This document shows, piece by piece, positions 43,263-51,978 of a stretch of DNA of 64,000 bases. The DNA is from CAZPRY01 sp964589175 (lineage in GTDB: Bacteria > Fidelibacterota > UBA2242), in assembly GCA_964589175.1 (NCBI GenBank), contig CAZPRY010000001.1, positions 62,001-126,000 of the forward strand, given 5' to 3'. The position numbers and the translations under genes are program-made. Positions within the stretch are counted from its first letter, which is position 1. Each line of letters starts with the position of its first letter. The notes beneath the pieces are model-generated. The model was given only the letters and a program-made list of their open reading frames with translations, did no database searches and was not told the origin of the DNA.

Positions 43263-44165
43263 ATGAAACCAATGATTATCGCATCAATCATACTCTTTAT
43301 CGTATCGTTTACAGCAGTCAATTATACCCATAGCGATCCGGAAGTCTGGGTGGAAACCGAGTCAGAAGAACACAGCCAGTTTATCTTTTCCAAGACCGGT
43401 GAAACAATCACGGCCAAATATTCACAGAATGTTAGTCTAACGGAACCGGAGGATGCGGAAAATCCGAAAGAAAATGACGAAAAGGATTTAAAGGTCGACT
43501 ACGTGACAGCGCAAATCACTACTTTTTCGGGGACGTTCGCAGGAGGCGCGGCTGTGTCGACGGGCGATCCATTCTTGTTCGCATCCGAAAAACAGATACC
43601 CATCGCCGAGTTGCGGCTCTATCAATTCGAGGTCATTGAAGAAAAGTTCTCCTTTCAAAACGCTGATTGTGATCGTACCTGGGAAGATGCGACACAAACG
43701 GAAACCGTTTCAAAATCCTGTTACATTCTTGCCGCTTCAGGGAGCTATCAATTGGATGGAGTGACCTATGATTATACCGACAATGCCGGTACAAATCATA
43801 ACGGATCATTGTCACTTTCAGATAGCCAGAAGCAAGCCAACACGCTGCATTGTAAAGACAAGTATAATCTTATCGATATGAACATAGATCTGGACGTAAC
43901 GACTTTCGGTTTAACCTGGCTGCAGGAGTATATGGATAACAATGGATATGACGATCCCAATTTTACGGAGAATGTTAAGGACGCAAAAGTCAGTATTGTG
44001 GAAACGGGTGGTGCGCCGCCAATTGCCGTTTCCGATCCCGAAATCAGCGATGATGGCGAGATCCATTTCGACTGGAAGGTTGAGATGGACGGAGGCGTCA
44101 TTCACCTGGTTTTGAATCCCGTGGAATATCCCTTTACGATGGACTTCAAGCGGACCGGGGATTAA
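43263..44165 (+). CDS. Secreted protein of unknown family (300 aa)
   Basis: The gene has a clear ribosome site (GGAG, 7-base spacing) and a signal peptide of about 24 residues. I do not recognise the family. The mature protein is acidic. Three central cysteines (about residues 138, 150 and 199) could form a disulfide. Several Tyr/Asp-rich stretches (YDYTDNAGTNHNG; YMDNNGYDDPNF) suggest a beta-rich fold. It is downstream of the DUF6588 gene and probably co-transcribed. No motif points to catalysis. Confidence 0.65.
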   Translation: MKPMIIASIILFIVSFTAVNYTHSDPEVWVETESEEHSQFIFSKTGETITAKYSQNVSLTEPEDAENPKENDEKDLKVDYVTAQITTFSGTFAGGAAVSTGDPFLFASEKQIPIAELRLYQFEVIEEKFSFQNADCDRTWEDATQTETVSKSCYILAASGSYQLDGVTYDYTDNAGTNHNGSLSLSDSQKQANTLHCKDKYNLIDMNIDLDVTTFGLTWLQEYMDNNGYDDPNFTENVKDAKVSIVETGGAPPIAVSDPEISDDGEIHFDWKVEMDGGVIHLVLNPVEYPFTMDFKRTGD

Positions 44166-44455
44166 GACAGAAACTACATAAGGGTGACCTTGTACCCTCA
44201 TGACGGATCGTTATGAAAAACCGTTGAAACGGTTATGACGATTGCCGCTTTTTCAAATGAGATGCTGTCCCCAAAGTAATATTTTAGCCCGAATCGGTCA
44301 TATTGATCCCGCAAAACGGGAGAAACATCGGGTTTACTTCGACGAGATCCTTCTCCCGCTCCACGGGATCACGCCGGAAGCATCTCTTCGAAAGGATGAC
44401 ATACTCTTCAGATCTTTGGGATGGACTCTTCATTTATAGCTAGCGCAGGAATTTT
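44166..44455. other. Intergenic stretch before lgt
   Basis: 290 bp with no gene I can support. A small AGGGT/ACCCT inverted repeat near 44180 and a short frame (44242-44439) without a start signal are present; neither is convincing. Confidence 0.4.
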
Positions 44456-45268
44456 ATGTATCCAACTCTATTGCATTTTGGTTCTATTCGCGTCAGCAGC
44501 TACGGTGTCATGCTTACGGCGGCCTTTGTCGTCGGTTACCTGCTGCTGTACTGGGAGGTGCGGCGGCGTAATATCGACGTAAAGTTCATGCAGCGCGGCT
44601 ACGGCTCGGCGATTATCGGCGCTTTCGCCGGGGCCCGGATCCACTCGATTCTGCTAGATACTGCCCACTTTTTCAAAGAGCCGCTGCGAGTTCTGTTTGC
44701 CAAAGGCGGCTGGACCTTCCAGGGAGCGCTGATCGGCGGAATCACGGTCGCGATTGTTTACCTCTTGATTCACAAGCGCAATCTGCTGGCGGACCTGGAT
44801 GTCGTCGCGCCGATCATTTTCGTCGGGCAGGGGATCGGCCGTATGGGCTGCCTGCTGGCGGGTTGCTGCCACGGCAAGGCAACCGGTTTCTTCCTGGGAG
44901 CCTGTTATCCGGCCGGCAGCGAGGTGTCATACTACCAGTTCGAGCATGGCCTGCTGCAATCGGCACAGCTGCCGTCCCTGCCGGTGCACCTGACGCCGGT
45001 CTATGAGGCGCTTTTCAATTTCGCCATGTTTTTTGTGCTCGTGAAGTGGCTGCGCCCGCGCCTGAAGTACCGCGGTTCGACCTTCGCGCTCTACCTGATC
45101 ATCTCGGGTGTCGAACGCTTTCTGATCGAGTTTATCCGCATCAACCCGGTTGGGGCGCTGGGACTGACCGATTTCCAGTGGATGGCAATGGGGCTGGCGC
45201 TGACGGGGACGATCGTTCTGATTTTCTTCGCGAAGCAAGCCAAAGGCGCTGAAGAGCTCGGTCTGTAG
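44456..45268 (+). CDS. lgt: Prolipoprotein diacylglyceryl transferase (Lgt), Cys-rich variant
   Basis: A 270-residue inner-membrane enzyme with seven hydrophobic segments that attaches diacylglycerol to the lipobox Cys of prolipoproteins. Family marks: FGSIRVSSYGVM at the N-terminus, GGWTFQGALIGG, the signature IGRMGCLLAGCCHG, VHLTPVYEA, and ERFLIEFIR near the end with the conserved Arg and Glu. In Escherichia coli the signature is GRxGN; here Asn is Cys and a GCCxG cluster follows. This variant is common outside Proteobacteria's gamma class. The window encodes at least five lipoproteins that would need it. AGGAATTT precedes the ATG. Confidence 0.88.
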   Translation: MYPTLLHFGSIRVSSYGVMLTAAFVVGYLLLYWEVRRRNIDVKFMQRGYGSAIIGAFAGARIHSILLDTAHFFKEPLRVLFAKGGWTFQGALIGGITVAIVYLLIHKRNLLADLDVVAPIIFVGQGIGRMGCLLAGCCHGKATGFFLGACYPAGSEVSYYQFEHGLLQSAQLPSLPVHLTPVYEALFNFAMFFVLVKWLRPRLKYRGSTFALYLIISGVERFLIEFIRINPVGALGLTDFQWMAMGLALTGTIVLIFFAKQAKGAEELGL

Positions 45269-45294
45269 TATCGTCCGATCTTTTAAACTATCGT

Positions 45295-45320
45295 TGGGTC
45301 GGGTCCTCAGACCGAACCCA
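45295..45320. terminator. Imperfect hairpin at the convergent lgt/acyl-ligase junction
   Basis: TGGGTCGGGTC and GACCGAACCCA pair around CTCA with two mismatches. It overlaps the stop of the minus-strand gene. It may act as a weak two-way terminator; no T-run is present. Confidence 0.3.
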
Positions 45321-47757
45321 TTCGTGAAGTTATCCGCCCAAAGACAATTTCGCTCAAAGCATCATAATCATAGTCATCGGGGTAAACGGGCTCCATAAAT
45401 TCCAGCCTGATTTTTTTGAATGGCCGGGGCAGACGATGCCCGCGCGGGTAGGCCGCAATCGCACCGTCGAGCGCCACGGGTACGACCGGCACATTTAATT
45501 CCTTACTCAAAATGGCGAAGGTTTTTTTGAATTCCTGAACGGAACCGTCATGGGTCCGGGTTCCTTCGGGAAAGATCAGAATACTTTTGCCGGCCTTCAG
45601 CGCCGCCGCCAGTTTGCGGATGGAGTTTTCCAGGGCCTCACCGCCGTCGATCAGGATGATCTGGTTCGTATCGGCTAAAAACTTAATGAAGCGATTGCGG
45701 AAGTAGCGCTCCTTGGCGGTGTAAAATACATTCCGGAAAATCCGGTAATCCACCTTGCAGAAAATGAAAAACGGGTCCAGGTAGGTCTGATGGTTCGCGG
45801 CGTAAATGACCGGACCGCCGGGAATATTGTCCGTGCCCCGGATGGATAGATTGTAGAATATCGAGAACAGGAAACGAACCCCCGCGATGATCAGGTGATG
45901 CGTTCTCCATCTCTGCGGCAGGATTGTATCCGGTGATCGATCCAGAATCTTGTGCCAGTCGGGATCTTCAATTTGCATTTTTCGCTTTTGTTGCCGGATG
46001 AGGGTCGCCCAATCGCGGACAGTTTTGGATTCCCACTCCTCATCGGTTTTCACGCCGAAGGAAGACGCGACGAAGGCCCGGAGAATCAATCGGTCCAGCG
46101 AATCCAATCCCAAATCAATCCCGATGTGATCGTCCGGCCGGACGGCGTTCTTCGTCAACTTCTGCAGATAATCTTTCAGGATATGGTATTCAATGAAATC
46201 CGGTTCAGGGCCGTTTTGGAGACTTTGCCTGTCGGTTTGGATGAATGAGGCCAGGGAGTAGCGCCGGATTTTCCCCAGCGCGGTGCGGGGCAATGCCCGG
46301 TCGGTGAGGATCAGCCGGGATATCTTACGAAACGGCGGAGCTGTGCGGTTGTACAGATCGATCACTTCCCACTTGATATGGTTTTCGACGGCGCCAATTC
46401 CCCGCTTTTTACACCGGGCGCAATCGGGATAAACGAGCGCATGCAGCCGGTCGTTCTTCTCAAAGACGGCGACCTCCCGGATCAGATCCGACAATTGGGC
46501 GATCTCCGCTTCGATGGTTTCGGCATGCATGTTCTTGCCGTTGGACAGCACGATCCGGTCGTTCTTGCGCCCTGTAATCCAGAGATAGCCGTCCTGGTCG
46601 AGACGACCCAGATCGTCCGTATAGAGCCAGTCGTCCCGCAGCGCATTTTTCGTTTGAGGTGAATCGGCATAATAACCGGGCATGACATTGGCGCCTTTTA
46701 CAGCGATTTCATCATCAGCTGTTTTAATCTCGCAGCCGCGGATCGGCAGACCGACCGAGCCGATTTTGATCCTATCGGGTGGATTGAAGGCGATCATCGG
46801 GGCTGTTTCGGTCATACCGTAACCGGTATGAAATCGAAAACCCAATGTGCGGAAATCCTTTTCGATTTGCGGATCGATGGCCGCACCGCCGCAGATCAGG
46901 TAGCGGATATTCCCGCCGAATTTCTCGTGGACTTCCCGGAAGATCCATGCTGAAAGTTTCCTGTTTTGCAATAGCTCCGAGAGACGCAACATCAGCATTC
47001 CGAATTTCCGGGCTTTTATCGTTTCCATAATGCGTGTGTGCAACTCCGCAAATAAGCGCGGCACCCCGACGATGGCGGAAACGTAGTGATCGGCGAGTGT
47101 ATCCATTAGCTCTTTCGCTTCGAGAGAGGGCGAAAACACGCAGACGGCACCGGCGTAAAGCGGCAACAAGAGCGTCCAAAGCAGCGGGAAAATATGGCAG
47201 AGCGGCAGGAGCACCAGCACCGCGTCCTTTTCCGTGGCGAAATCTCCCAGGCCGAGGATGGCTTCGATGTTAGTCCGTAGATTTCGAAGAGTCAGCATGA
47301 CGCCCCTGGGACCGGAAGTGGTTCCCGATGTATAGGCGATCAGGGCGACATCATCGCTTTTCTGCGGTTTAAATGTCATCGCTGTGTCGCTGCCGCCGGA
47401 CACGGTCATTTGATCGGGATTAATAACTCGCGCCCGGTACGCCAGCTTTGGACAGAGTTTATTAAATTTTGCCTGATGAGTATTAGATACAAAAATGAGC
47501 TCCGGCCGGCATTCATCCAAAATCGCCCGGATTGTATCCTCGTCTTCGGAAAAATCGAAAATTACCGGAATCGTATGGTTGTACCAGGCCGCGTAGATTG
47601 CATAGGCCCATTCCGGCCGGTTTTCCAGCATGAGGGCAATTTTAGAATTTGCGGGAATCAGCGAGCGAAATACGTCGATATTCGCGTATAGTTCCCGGTA
47701 GAGAATACGCTGATTTTTCCAGATGATGGCCGTGTTATCGCTTTTTTCGGATAGCAT
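45307..47757 (-). CDS. AMP-dependent acyl ligase, acyl-carrier and PlsC-type acyltransferase fusion
   Basis: An 816-residue three-part enzyme. Residues about 1-500 form an AMP-binding ligase (YTSGTTSGPRG near 142, YGMTETAP, YTDDLGRLDQDGYLWITGRKND). Residues about 515-590 form an acyl-carrier domain with LGLDSLDR (Ser about 553 for phosphopantetheine). Residues about 625-800 form a PlsC-type acyltransferase (NHQTYLD, H about 655 and D about 660; FPEGTR). The parts fit activation of a fatty acid, loading onto the built-in carrier and transfer to a lysophospholipid. E. coli Aas has related catalytic parts in the opposite order and no internal carrier. A good promoter lies 179 bp upstream. Confidence 0.85.
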   Translation of the reverse strand: MLSEKSDNTAIIWKNQRILYRELYANIDVFRSLIPANSKIALMLENRPEWAYAIYAAWYNHTIPVIFDFSEDEDTIRAILDECRPELIFVSNTHQAKFNKLCPKLAYRARVINPDQMTVSGGSDTAMTFKPQKSDDVALIAYTSGTTSGPRGVMLTLRNLRTNIEAILGLGDFATEKDAVLVLLPLCHIFPLLWTLLLPLYAGAVCVFSPSLEAKELMDTLADHYVSAIVGVPRLFAELHTRIMETIKARKFGMLMLRLSELLQNRKLSAWIFREVHEKFGGNIRYLICGGAAIDPQIEKDFRTLGFRFHTGYGMTETAPMIAFNPPDRIKIGSVGLPIRGCEIKTADDEIAVKGANVMPGYYADSPQTKNALRDDWLYTDDLGRLDQDGYLWITGRKNDRIVLSNGKNMHAETIEAEIAQLSDLIREVAVFEKNDRLHALVYPDCARCKKRGIGAVENHIKWEVIDLYNRTAPPFRKISRLILTDRALPRTALGKIRRYSLASFIQTDRQSLQNGPEPDFIEYHILKDYLQKLTKNAVRPDDHIGIDLGLDSLDRLILRAFVASSFGVKTDEEWESKTVRDWATLIRQQKRKMQIEDPDWHKILDRSPDTILPQRWRTHHLIIAGVRFLFSIFYNLSIRGTDNIPGGPVIYAANHQTYLDPFFIFCKVDYRIFRNVFYTAKERYFRNRFIKFLADTNQIILIDGGEALENSIRKLAAALKAGKSILIFPEGTRTHDGSVQEFKKTFAILSKELNVPVVPVALDGAIAAYPRGHRLPRPFKKIRLEFMEPVYPDDYDYDALSEIVFGRITSRMGSV

Positions 47758-47935
47758 CGAATAATCCTCACAGTGCGATAGAGGAAGTCAGTACCCATTA
47801 CGTTCCGGAATAGAACTTTTGTCCATACGCCCATGCTGCTTCGAATCTCTCCGGCTGACAGAGGCGGTATATTTTAAGTGACGAGAAGAACATTATGGCA
47901 ATCCTGATTCGCTTGATGCAAAATATACAAGGCCG

Positions 47936-47964
47936 AGATTACGAAATTCACACCTTACTGTCAA
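47936..47964 (-). promoter_or_regulatory. Strong candidate promoter of the acyl ligase fusion
   Basis: Minus strand TTGACA (47964-47959), 17-bp spacer, TAATCT (47941-47936). It would give a leader of about 170 bases before the ATG at 47757. Confidence 0.6.
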
Positions 47965-48057
47965 GCCGGTGCCGATAGTGCCAGGTTTGAAGATTTGCCG
48001 GAGCTACAACACAACACGTCCCGGTTATTATTTTTCACTGCTTCACGGAACTATCGG

Positions 48058-48086
48058 TTGCTTGTTAATTTCATATCCGTTAAGCT
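48058..48086 (+). promoter_or_regulatory. Candidate promoter of the D-Ala-D-Ala dipeptidase gene
   Basis: TTGCTT (48058-48063), 17-bp spacer, TAAGCT (48081-48086), 53 bp before the ATG. The -10 is a modest match. Confidence 0.3.
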
Positions 48087-48139
48087 ACGCGGCGGACGTC
48101 GACAGAAAAACCAATTCATAGTAAAGTACGGGGGTTCAT

Positions 48140-48796
48140 ATGCGCATTACTCACGAATTCCGAAAAACGGCGGTTGTGCTTACTTTCCTTCTTTTGGGTT
48201 TACTGGCCTGTTCGGGGCAGCCGGAGTCGGATTTTGTCGAACTGGTGGACGTGATCCCGGATGTCGTGCTCGATATTCGCTATGCCACCGAAAACAATTT
48301 TGTCGGCGAAGTGCTCTATCCGTCGGCGCGCTGTTTTCTGATGCGCGAGCCGGCCCTGGCGCTGGCCAAAGTCCAGGACGATCTGAAATCCCGGGGCTAC
48401 CAATTGAAAGTATACGACGGTTATCGTCCGCTCTCGGTGCAAAAGCGCATGTGGGAAATCCTGCCCGACTCGCGCTATGTGGCCGACCCCGCCACCGGAT
48501 CGATGCACAACCGCGGTTATTCGGTTGATGTGGCTCTGCTGGACAGCGCTGGTAATGAACTGCTGATGCCGACGCCTTTCGATGATTTTACCGAAGCCGC
48601 GCGGCAGGATAATATGGATTTACCCGAAGACGCCATCCGCCATCGCGCGATTCTGCGCACGGCCATGGAGAAACAGGGCTTCTCGATCATCGATACGGAA
48701 TGGTGGCACTATAATTACCGGGGCGCCAGGGACAAACCGGTTCTGGATGTATCGCTCGACGATTTGGTAGCAGCCCAAAAGAGCATCAAAAAGTAA
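48140..48796 (+). CDS. ddpX: D-alanyl-D-alanine dipeptidase (VanX/DdpX family), lipoprotein
   Basis: A 218-residue zinc dipeptidase. Zinc ligands are H123 and D130 (SMHNRGYSVD) and H190, with E187 as base (TEWWH); these spacings equal those of VanX. YDGYRP and the DIRYATENNFVG start are further marks. A lipoprotein signal ends LLACSG, so the enzyme sits in the envelope rather than the cytosol where VanX of vancomycin-resistant cells works. It cleaves D-Ala-D-Ala, most likely to recover D-Ala from released peptidoglycan. No van ligase or sensor is near, so there is no sign of a resistance cluster. A serine hydrolase gene follows 27 bp downstream. Confidence 0.88.
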   Translation: MRITHEFRKTAVVLTFLLLGLLACSGQPESDFVELVDVIPDVVLDIRYATENNFVGEVLYPSARCFLMREPALALAKVQDDLKSRGYQLKVYDGYRPLSVQKRMWEILPDSRYVADPATGSMHNRGYSVDVALLDSAGNELLMPTPFDDFTEAARQDNMDLPEDAIRHRAILRTAMEKQGFSIIDTEWWHYNYRGARDKPVLDVSLDDLVAAQKSIKK

Positions 48797-48823
48797 ATCT
48801 CGTAAAATTCAAGGAAATATAAG

Positions 48824-50077
48824 ATGAGCGCAAAGAGGATTTTTATCGCCACAGTATGCCTGCTGCTGGGATTGTTTGAGTTCGCCTGCGATTCGGCGCG
48901 CCCGGCCACCCGTCTGCGCCTGGGGCACCCGGTTGAAGTGGGCATGGATGCGGCGCGCTTGGACCGGATCGGGGATGTCATTCGTGAAGATATTGCGGCT
49001 GGTAAATTGCCCGGCGCGACAGTGGTGGTCGGTCGAAAAGGAACGATTGTGTATAGTGAGGCTTTCGGCAATGCGCAACTGGTTCCCGAGCCGGAGCCGA
49101 TGACGATCAATAAGATTTTCGATATGGCTTCGGTTTCCAAGCCGGTCGCTACTGCGACATCCGTGATGATCCTGGTCGAGGAGGGCAAAATCCGCCTGAT
49201 GGACCCGGTGAACCTGTACATCCCCGAATTTCGGAATTATACAGACCGTGATGGCAACGAGGAGGTGATCCGCATCTTCCACCTGCTGACGCATACATCC
49301 GGCCTGCCGCCGTACACCGATGCGCCGCCGCTGCGAGAGAAATACGGTGCGCCCTGCCCGGAGCAGGTGATTCAAACCATTGCGGCGCTGGACAGGACTT
49401 GCCCGCCCGGTACGGAATTTCACTACAGCTGCCTGGGCTTTATTACGCTGGCGGAGATCGTTCATCGCGTTTCCGGCCAGACGATTGATGCCTTTACGCG
49501 GGATCGGATTTTCATACCGCTGGGCATGAAAAGCAGCACCTACTGCCCGCCCGATTCCTGGAAACGTTGGATCGTTTCTACGGAAGTTTTCGACGGCCAG
49601 CCTCTGCGGGGATTCGTGCACGATCCGCTGGCCCAACTGATGGACGGCAAATCCGGCAACGCCGGGCTGTTTTCATCGGCCTACGATCTGGCCATCTTCT
49701 GCCAGATGCTGCTGAATGGCGGCAGCTATGGTGATGTGCGCATTCTATCCCCCCTGACGGTCAAAGCCATGACGACGGTCTATGAGCCGCTGGCCTTTGC
49801 CGGTCGCGGATTGGGCTGGGACGTGCGTTCGGATTATTCCTCCAATCTGGGCGATATCTTCCCGGTCAGTTCCTTCGGCCATACCGGCTTTACCGGCACT
49901 TCCATCTGCATTGACCCGGGCACACAGACCTTCGTGATTTTATTGACGAATCGGGTTCACATGCCTGATGGAAGCGTCATCCCGTTGCGCAGTAAAGTCG
50001 CCAACATCGTGGCGGCCAGCATTGTCGATCCGGGAGTGCTATCCCTGAAGAACCGGGTGCTGGGAATCCTGCAATGA
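48824..50077 (+). CDS. Beta-lactamase-family serine hydrolase, lipoprotein
   Basis: A 417-residue PF00144 protein with signal ending FEFAC (lipobox-like, Cys about 23). Motifs: S103-V-S-K106, YSCLGF in place of YSN (Y about 205) and HTGFTGTS near 345 in place of KTG. The family includes D-Ala-D-Ala carboxypeptidases, esterases and amidases; a role in peptidoglycan peptide trimming with the adjacent DdpX dipeptidase is likely but inferred. It shares a strand and a 27-bp gap with that gene. GGAAATATAAG precedes the ATG. It is only distantly similar to the other serine hydrolase at 34681-35913. Confidence 0.82.
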   Translation: MSAKRIFIATVCLLLGLFEFACDSARPATRLRLGHPVEVGMDAARLDRIGDVIREDIAAGKLPGATVVVGRKGTIVYSEAFGNAQLVPEPEPMTINKIFDMASVSKPVATATSVMILVEEGKIRLMDPVNLYIPEFRNYTDRDGNEEVIRIFHLLTHTSGLPPYTDAPPLREKYGAPCPEQVIQTIAALDRTCPPGTEFHYSCLGFITLAEIVHRVSGQTIDAFTRDRIFIPLGMKSSTYCPPDSWKRWIVSTEVFDGQPLRGFVHDPLAQLMDGKSGNAGLFSSAYDLAIFCQMLLNGGSYGDVRILSPLTVKAMTTVYEPLAFAGRGLGWDVRSDYSSNLGDIFPVSSFGHTGFTGTSICIDPGTQTFVILLTNRVHMPDGSVIPLRSKVANIVAASIVDPGVLSLKNRVLGILQ

Positions 50078-50085
50078 GTTGATGC

Positions 50086-50106
50086 CTACCGGATCAAGGC
50101 CGGTAG
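50086..50106. terminator. Hairpin after the serine hydrolase gene
   Basis: Perfect 7-bp stem CTACCGG/CCGGTAG with a 7-base loop, 8 bases after the stop codon. The T-run is missing, so termination is uncertain. A second small stem with an A8 loop follows near 50118. Confidence 0.4.
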
Positions 50107-50301
50107 AATTAAGGTTGCCGAAAAAAAATTCGGCGGCGTCCGGATACCGCCGGTTCCATATCGATTTCTGATCCGCTTTATTAAGAGTGTAGACTTGCTG
50201 CTTCCGTTAGATCACCTGAAGATGCGGTCGCTGGTCACCTGATTTGGAGATCGTTATAATAATGCTACTCGTAGTTGATGACTTTCAACCGGTTGTGATT
50301 C

Positions 50302-51978
50302 TTAAAAATCGCGCCGAAACGAACGCAGCCCCATCCGGTAGAAATGGATCGTTATTATCACGGATACGATCGTGATGATGATTAGGGCGTTGCGAAACAG
50401 GGCAAATCCCGCAATGCCGGCGGCGCTGTCTTCGAAATAAATCTTAATTGGGAACATGAGCAGGGCGATTACGAACACGATATAGATCAGGCTCAGCAGA
50501 AAGCTGAGCGTCGCCCCCTGGGACGATGAAATCCGGATCGGGCTCTTCTCACTGTAATTAGCAAAGGCGCCGCCCATGCCGAAATTAAGGGATGTCAGGG
50601 CGCTGCTCATGCAAACGATCACCAGCGCGCCCATGACGGTCAGGGTGCGTGAGAAGTGGTAGTTGGAGAAGTAACTCAGGAATTCGCCGGCGATCAGAAC
50701 GATCACAAAAAACGGCAGCAGTTTGCGATTCATCAGGACATGCGCAGGGATCGGTGCGCTACGTAATCTCCAGAATGTGGGCCCTTCCAGGCTGATCAGC
50801 GGGTAGACGAAACGCAAGGCCAGGGAGGAGATCAGGAAGGCGTTGAAGGAGTAGACGGTTAGATAGATCAGGGTCTGCAACTGCGTGTTGCGTGCGCCAA
50901 GCAGGCTGACGCGCGTCAGGCTGCCCACAAAAATCAGGATCAGAAATATAATAACTGCGAAGTGGACGATTTGACTTGGCTCACGCACGAAGTTGAGTAA
51001 ATCCCGCTTCAGAATGGCCTCCGTGCGGGGTGCGAAGATCGACGATTGGGCAAATAACGCACCGTCGGACAGCCGGTTTTGGGAACGGTGGCTTTTCAAG
51101 GCGGGCAGTGACAGCCAGGTTTTGTAGTAGAGTCGGTAGCCCAGAAACAGCGTCACTCCGAGGAAGACGAGGCAGAAGCCGAATTGATAGAAAATATAGC
51201 GCGCCGACTCCGCCAGGTTGCCTTTGACGATCCAGAAAAGCGAGGAGGCCAGCCAGTTGTTGGGCAGCAGTTTGATGCCCAGCGGCAGCAGGTTGCCGAA
51301 GTACTGATTGACATCGGGATAATGCTCGAGAACCGCATTGACGAGGCGGATGGGCGAGGTTCCCCGGAAAAACCCGAAGAACACGAAGAAATAGCCGGTC
51401 GCAAGAACGAGGATCACCGGCTTCAGGCCGATCCGGGTCGCGACGCGCAGAACGAGTAAAAGGATCAGGACGCCGATTAATCCGGCGCTGAAAATAAAAG
51501 GCAGGAAGTCGAACAGGATCACCGCGGCGGTCGTGAAGAAACCGAGTTTGAAATAGTGCGCATACGCCAGGATGGCAGACAGCAAAATCATGATGAGAGT
51601 CGCCGAACTGTAAAAGAAGTTATCCAGAAATTTGATCAGGAAGATTGTGGTCGGCTGCACCGGTTTGGTCATCAGGTAGGTCACCTCGCCCGATTTGTAG
51701 AGGGTGGAATAGGAGACGATAATGTTGCCGATATTGACCGTCACGAAAAAGACAAACAGCGCCATGGAGATGAACTGGTGCAGCAGGAACAGGCCGATTT
51801 TGGTCTGGGTCAGGGTGTACTGCAGAATCGCATGCGAGAAGATGTAGGTGCCGACGGCGAAAGCGATATAGACCAGGGAGGCGCCCAGGCTGCGGGTGAT
51901 AATACCCAGGCTGAGATTCTTCTGAATTTTAACGAACGCCAGAAATTTGTAGCGCAGAATGTGGAAAATTTGCAGCAT
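50302..51978 (-). CDS. ABC transporter permease (ABC-2-like)
   Basis: A 558-residue membrane protein with about twelve hydrophobic segments and a large soluble loop near 280-330. It begins exactly at the base after the stop of the ATPase gene, with no separate ribosome site, so translation is probably coupled. The pattern fits permeases of ABC-2 exporters, fused as two copies of the six-helix unit. No substrate-specific motif is visible. It is the last gene of the ktrB-ktrA-PAS-ABC run. Confidence 0.8.
   Translation of the reverse strand: MLQIFHILRYKFLAFVKIQKNLSLGIITRSLGASLVYIAFAVGTYIFSHAILQYTLTQTKIGLFLLHQFISMALFVFFVTVNIGNIIVSYSTLYKSGEVTYLMTKPVQPTTIFLIKFLDNFFYSSATLIMILLSAILAYAHYFKLGFFTTAAVILFDFLPFIFSAGLIGVLILLLVLRVATRIGLKPVILVLATGYFFVFFGFFRGTSPIRLVNAVLEHYPDVNQYFGNLLPLGIKLLPNNWLASSLFWIVKGNLAESARYIFYQFGFCLVFLGVTLFLGYRLYYKTWLSLPALKSHRSQNRLSDGALFAQSSIFAPRTEAILKRDLLNFVREPSQIVHFAVIIFLILIFVGSLTRVSLLGARNTQLQTLIYLTVYSFNAFLISSLALRFVYPLISLEGPTFWRLRSAPIPAHVLMNRKLLPFFVIVLIAGEFLSYFSNYHFSRTLTVMGALVIVCMSSALTSLNFGMGGAFANYSEKSPIRISSSQGATLSFLLSLIYIVFVIALLMFPIKIYFEDSAAGIAGFALFRNALIIITIVSVIITIHFYRMGLRSFRRDF

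Larger units (their letters stand above)
47758..48139. other. Divergent intergenic region (acyl ligase / dipeptidase)
   Basis: 382 bp between divergent genes. It contains two promoter candidates, one each way, and a leader for the acyl ligase. I see no riboswitch-like structure or further gene. Confidence 0.5.

Noticed and set aside
44242..44439. 65-residue frame before lgt
   Set aside because: No ribosome site and no recognisable features; it ends 17 bp before the lgt start by chance.
47995..48528. 177-residue frame overlapping ddpX
   Set aside because: Its second half lies out of frame over the well-supported DdpX gene and becomes Gly/Arg-rich there.
48140..48796. Vancomycin-resistance (van) cluster
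   Set aside because: The VanX-like dipeptidase is a lipoprotein and has no vanH, vanA/B-type ligase, vanR or vanS neighbour.
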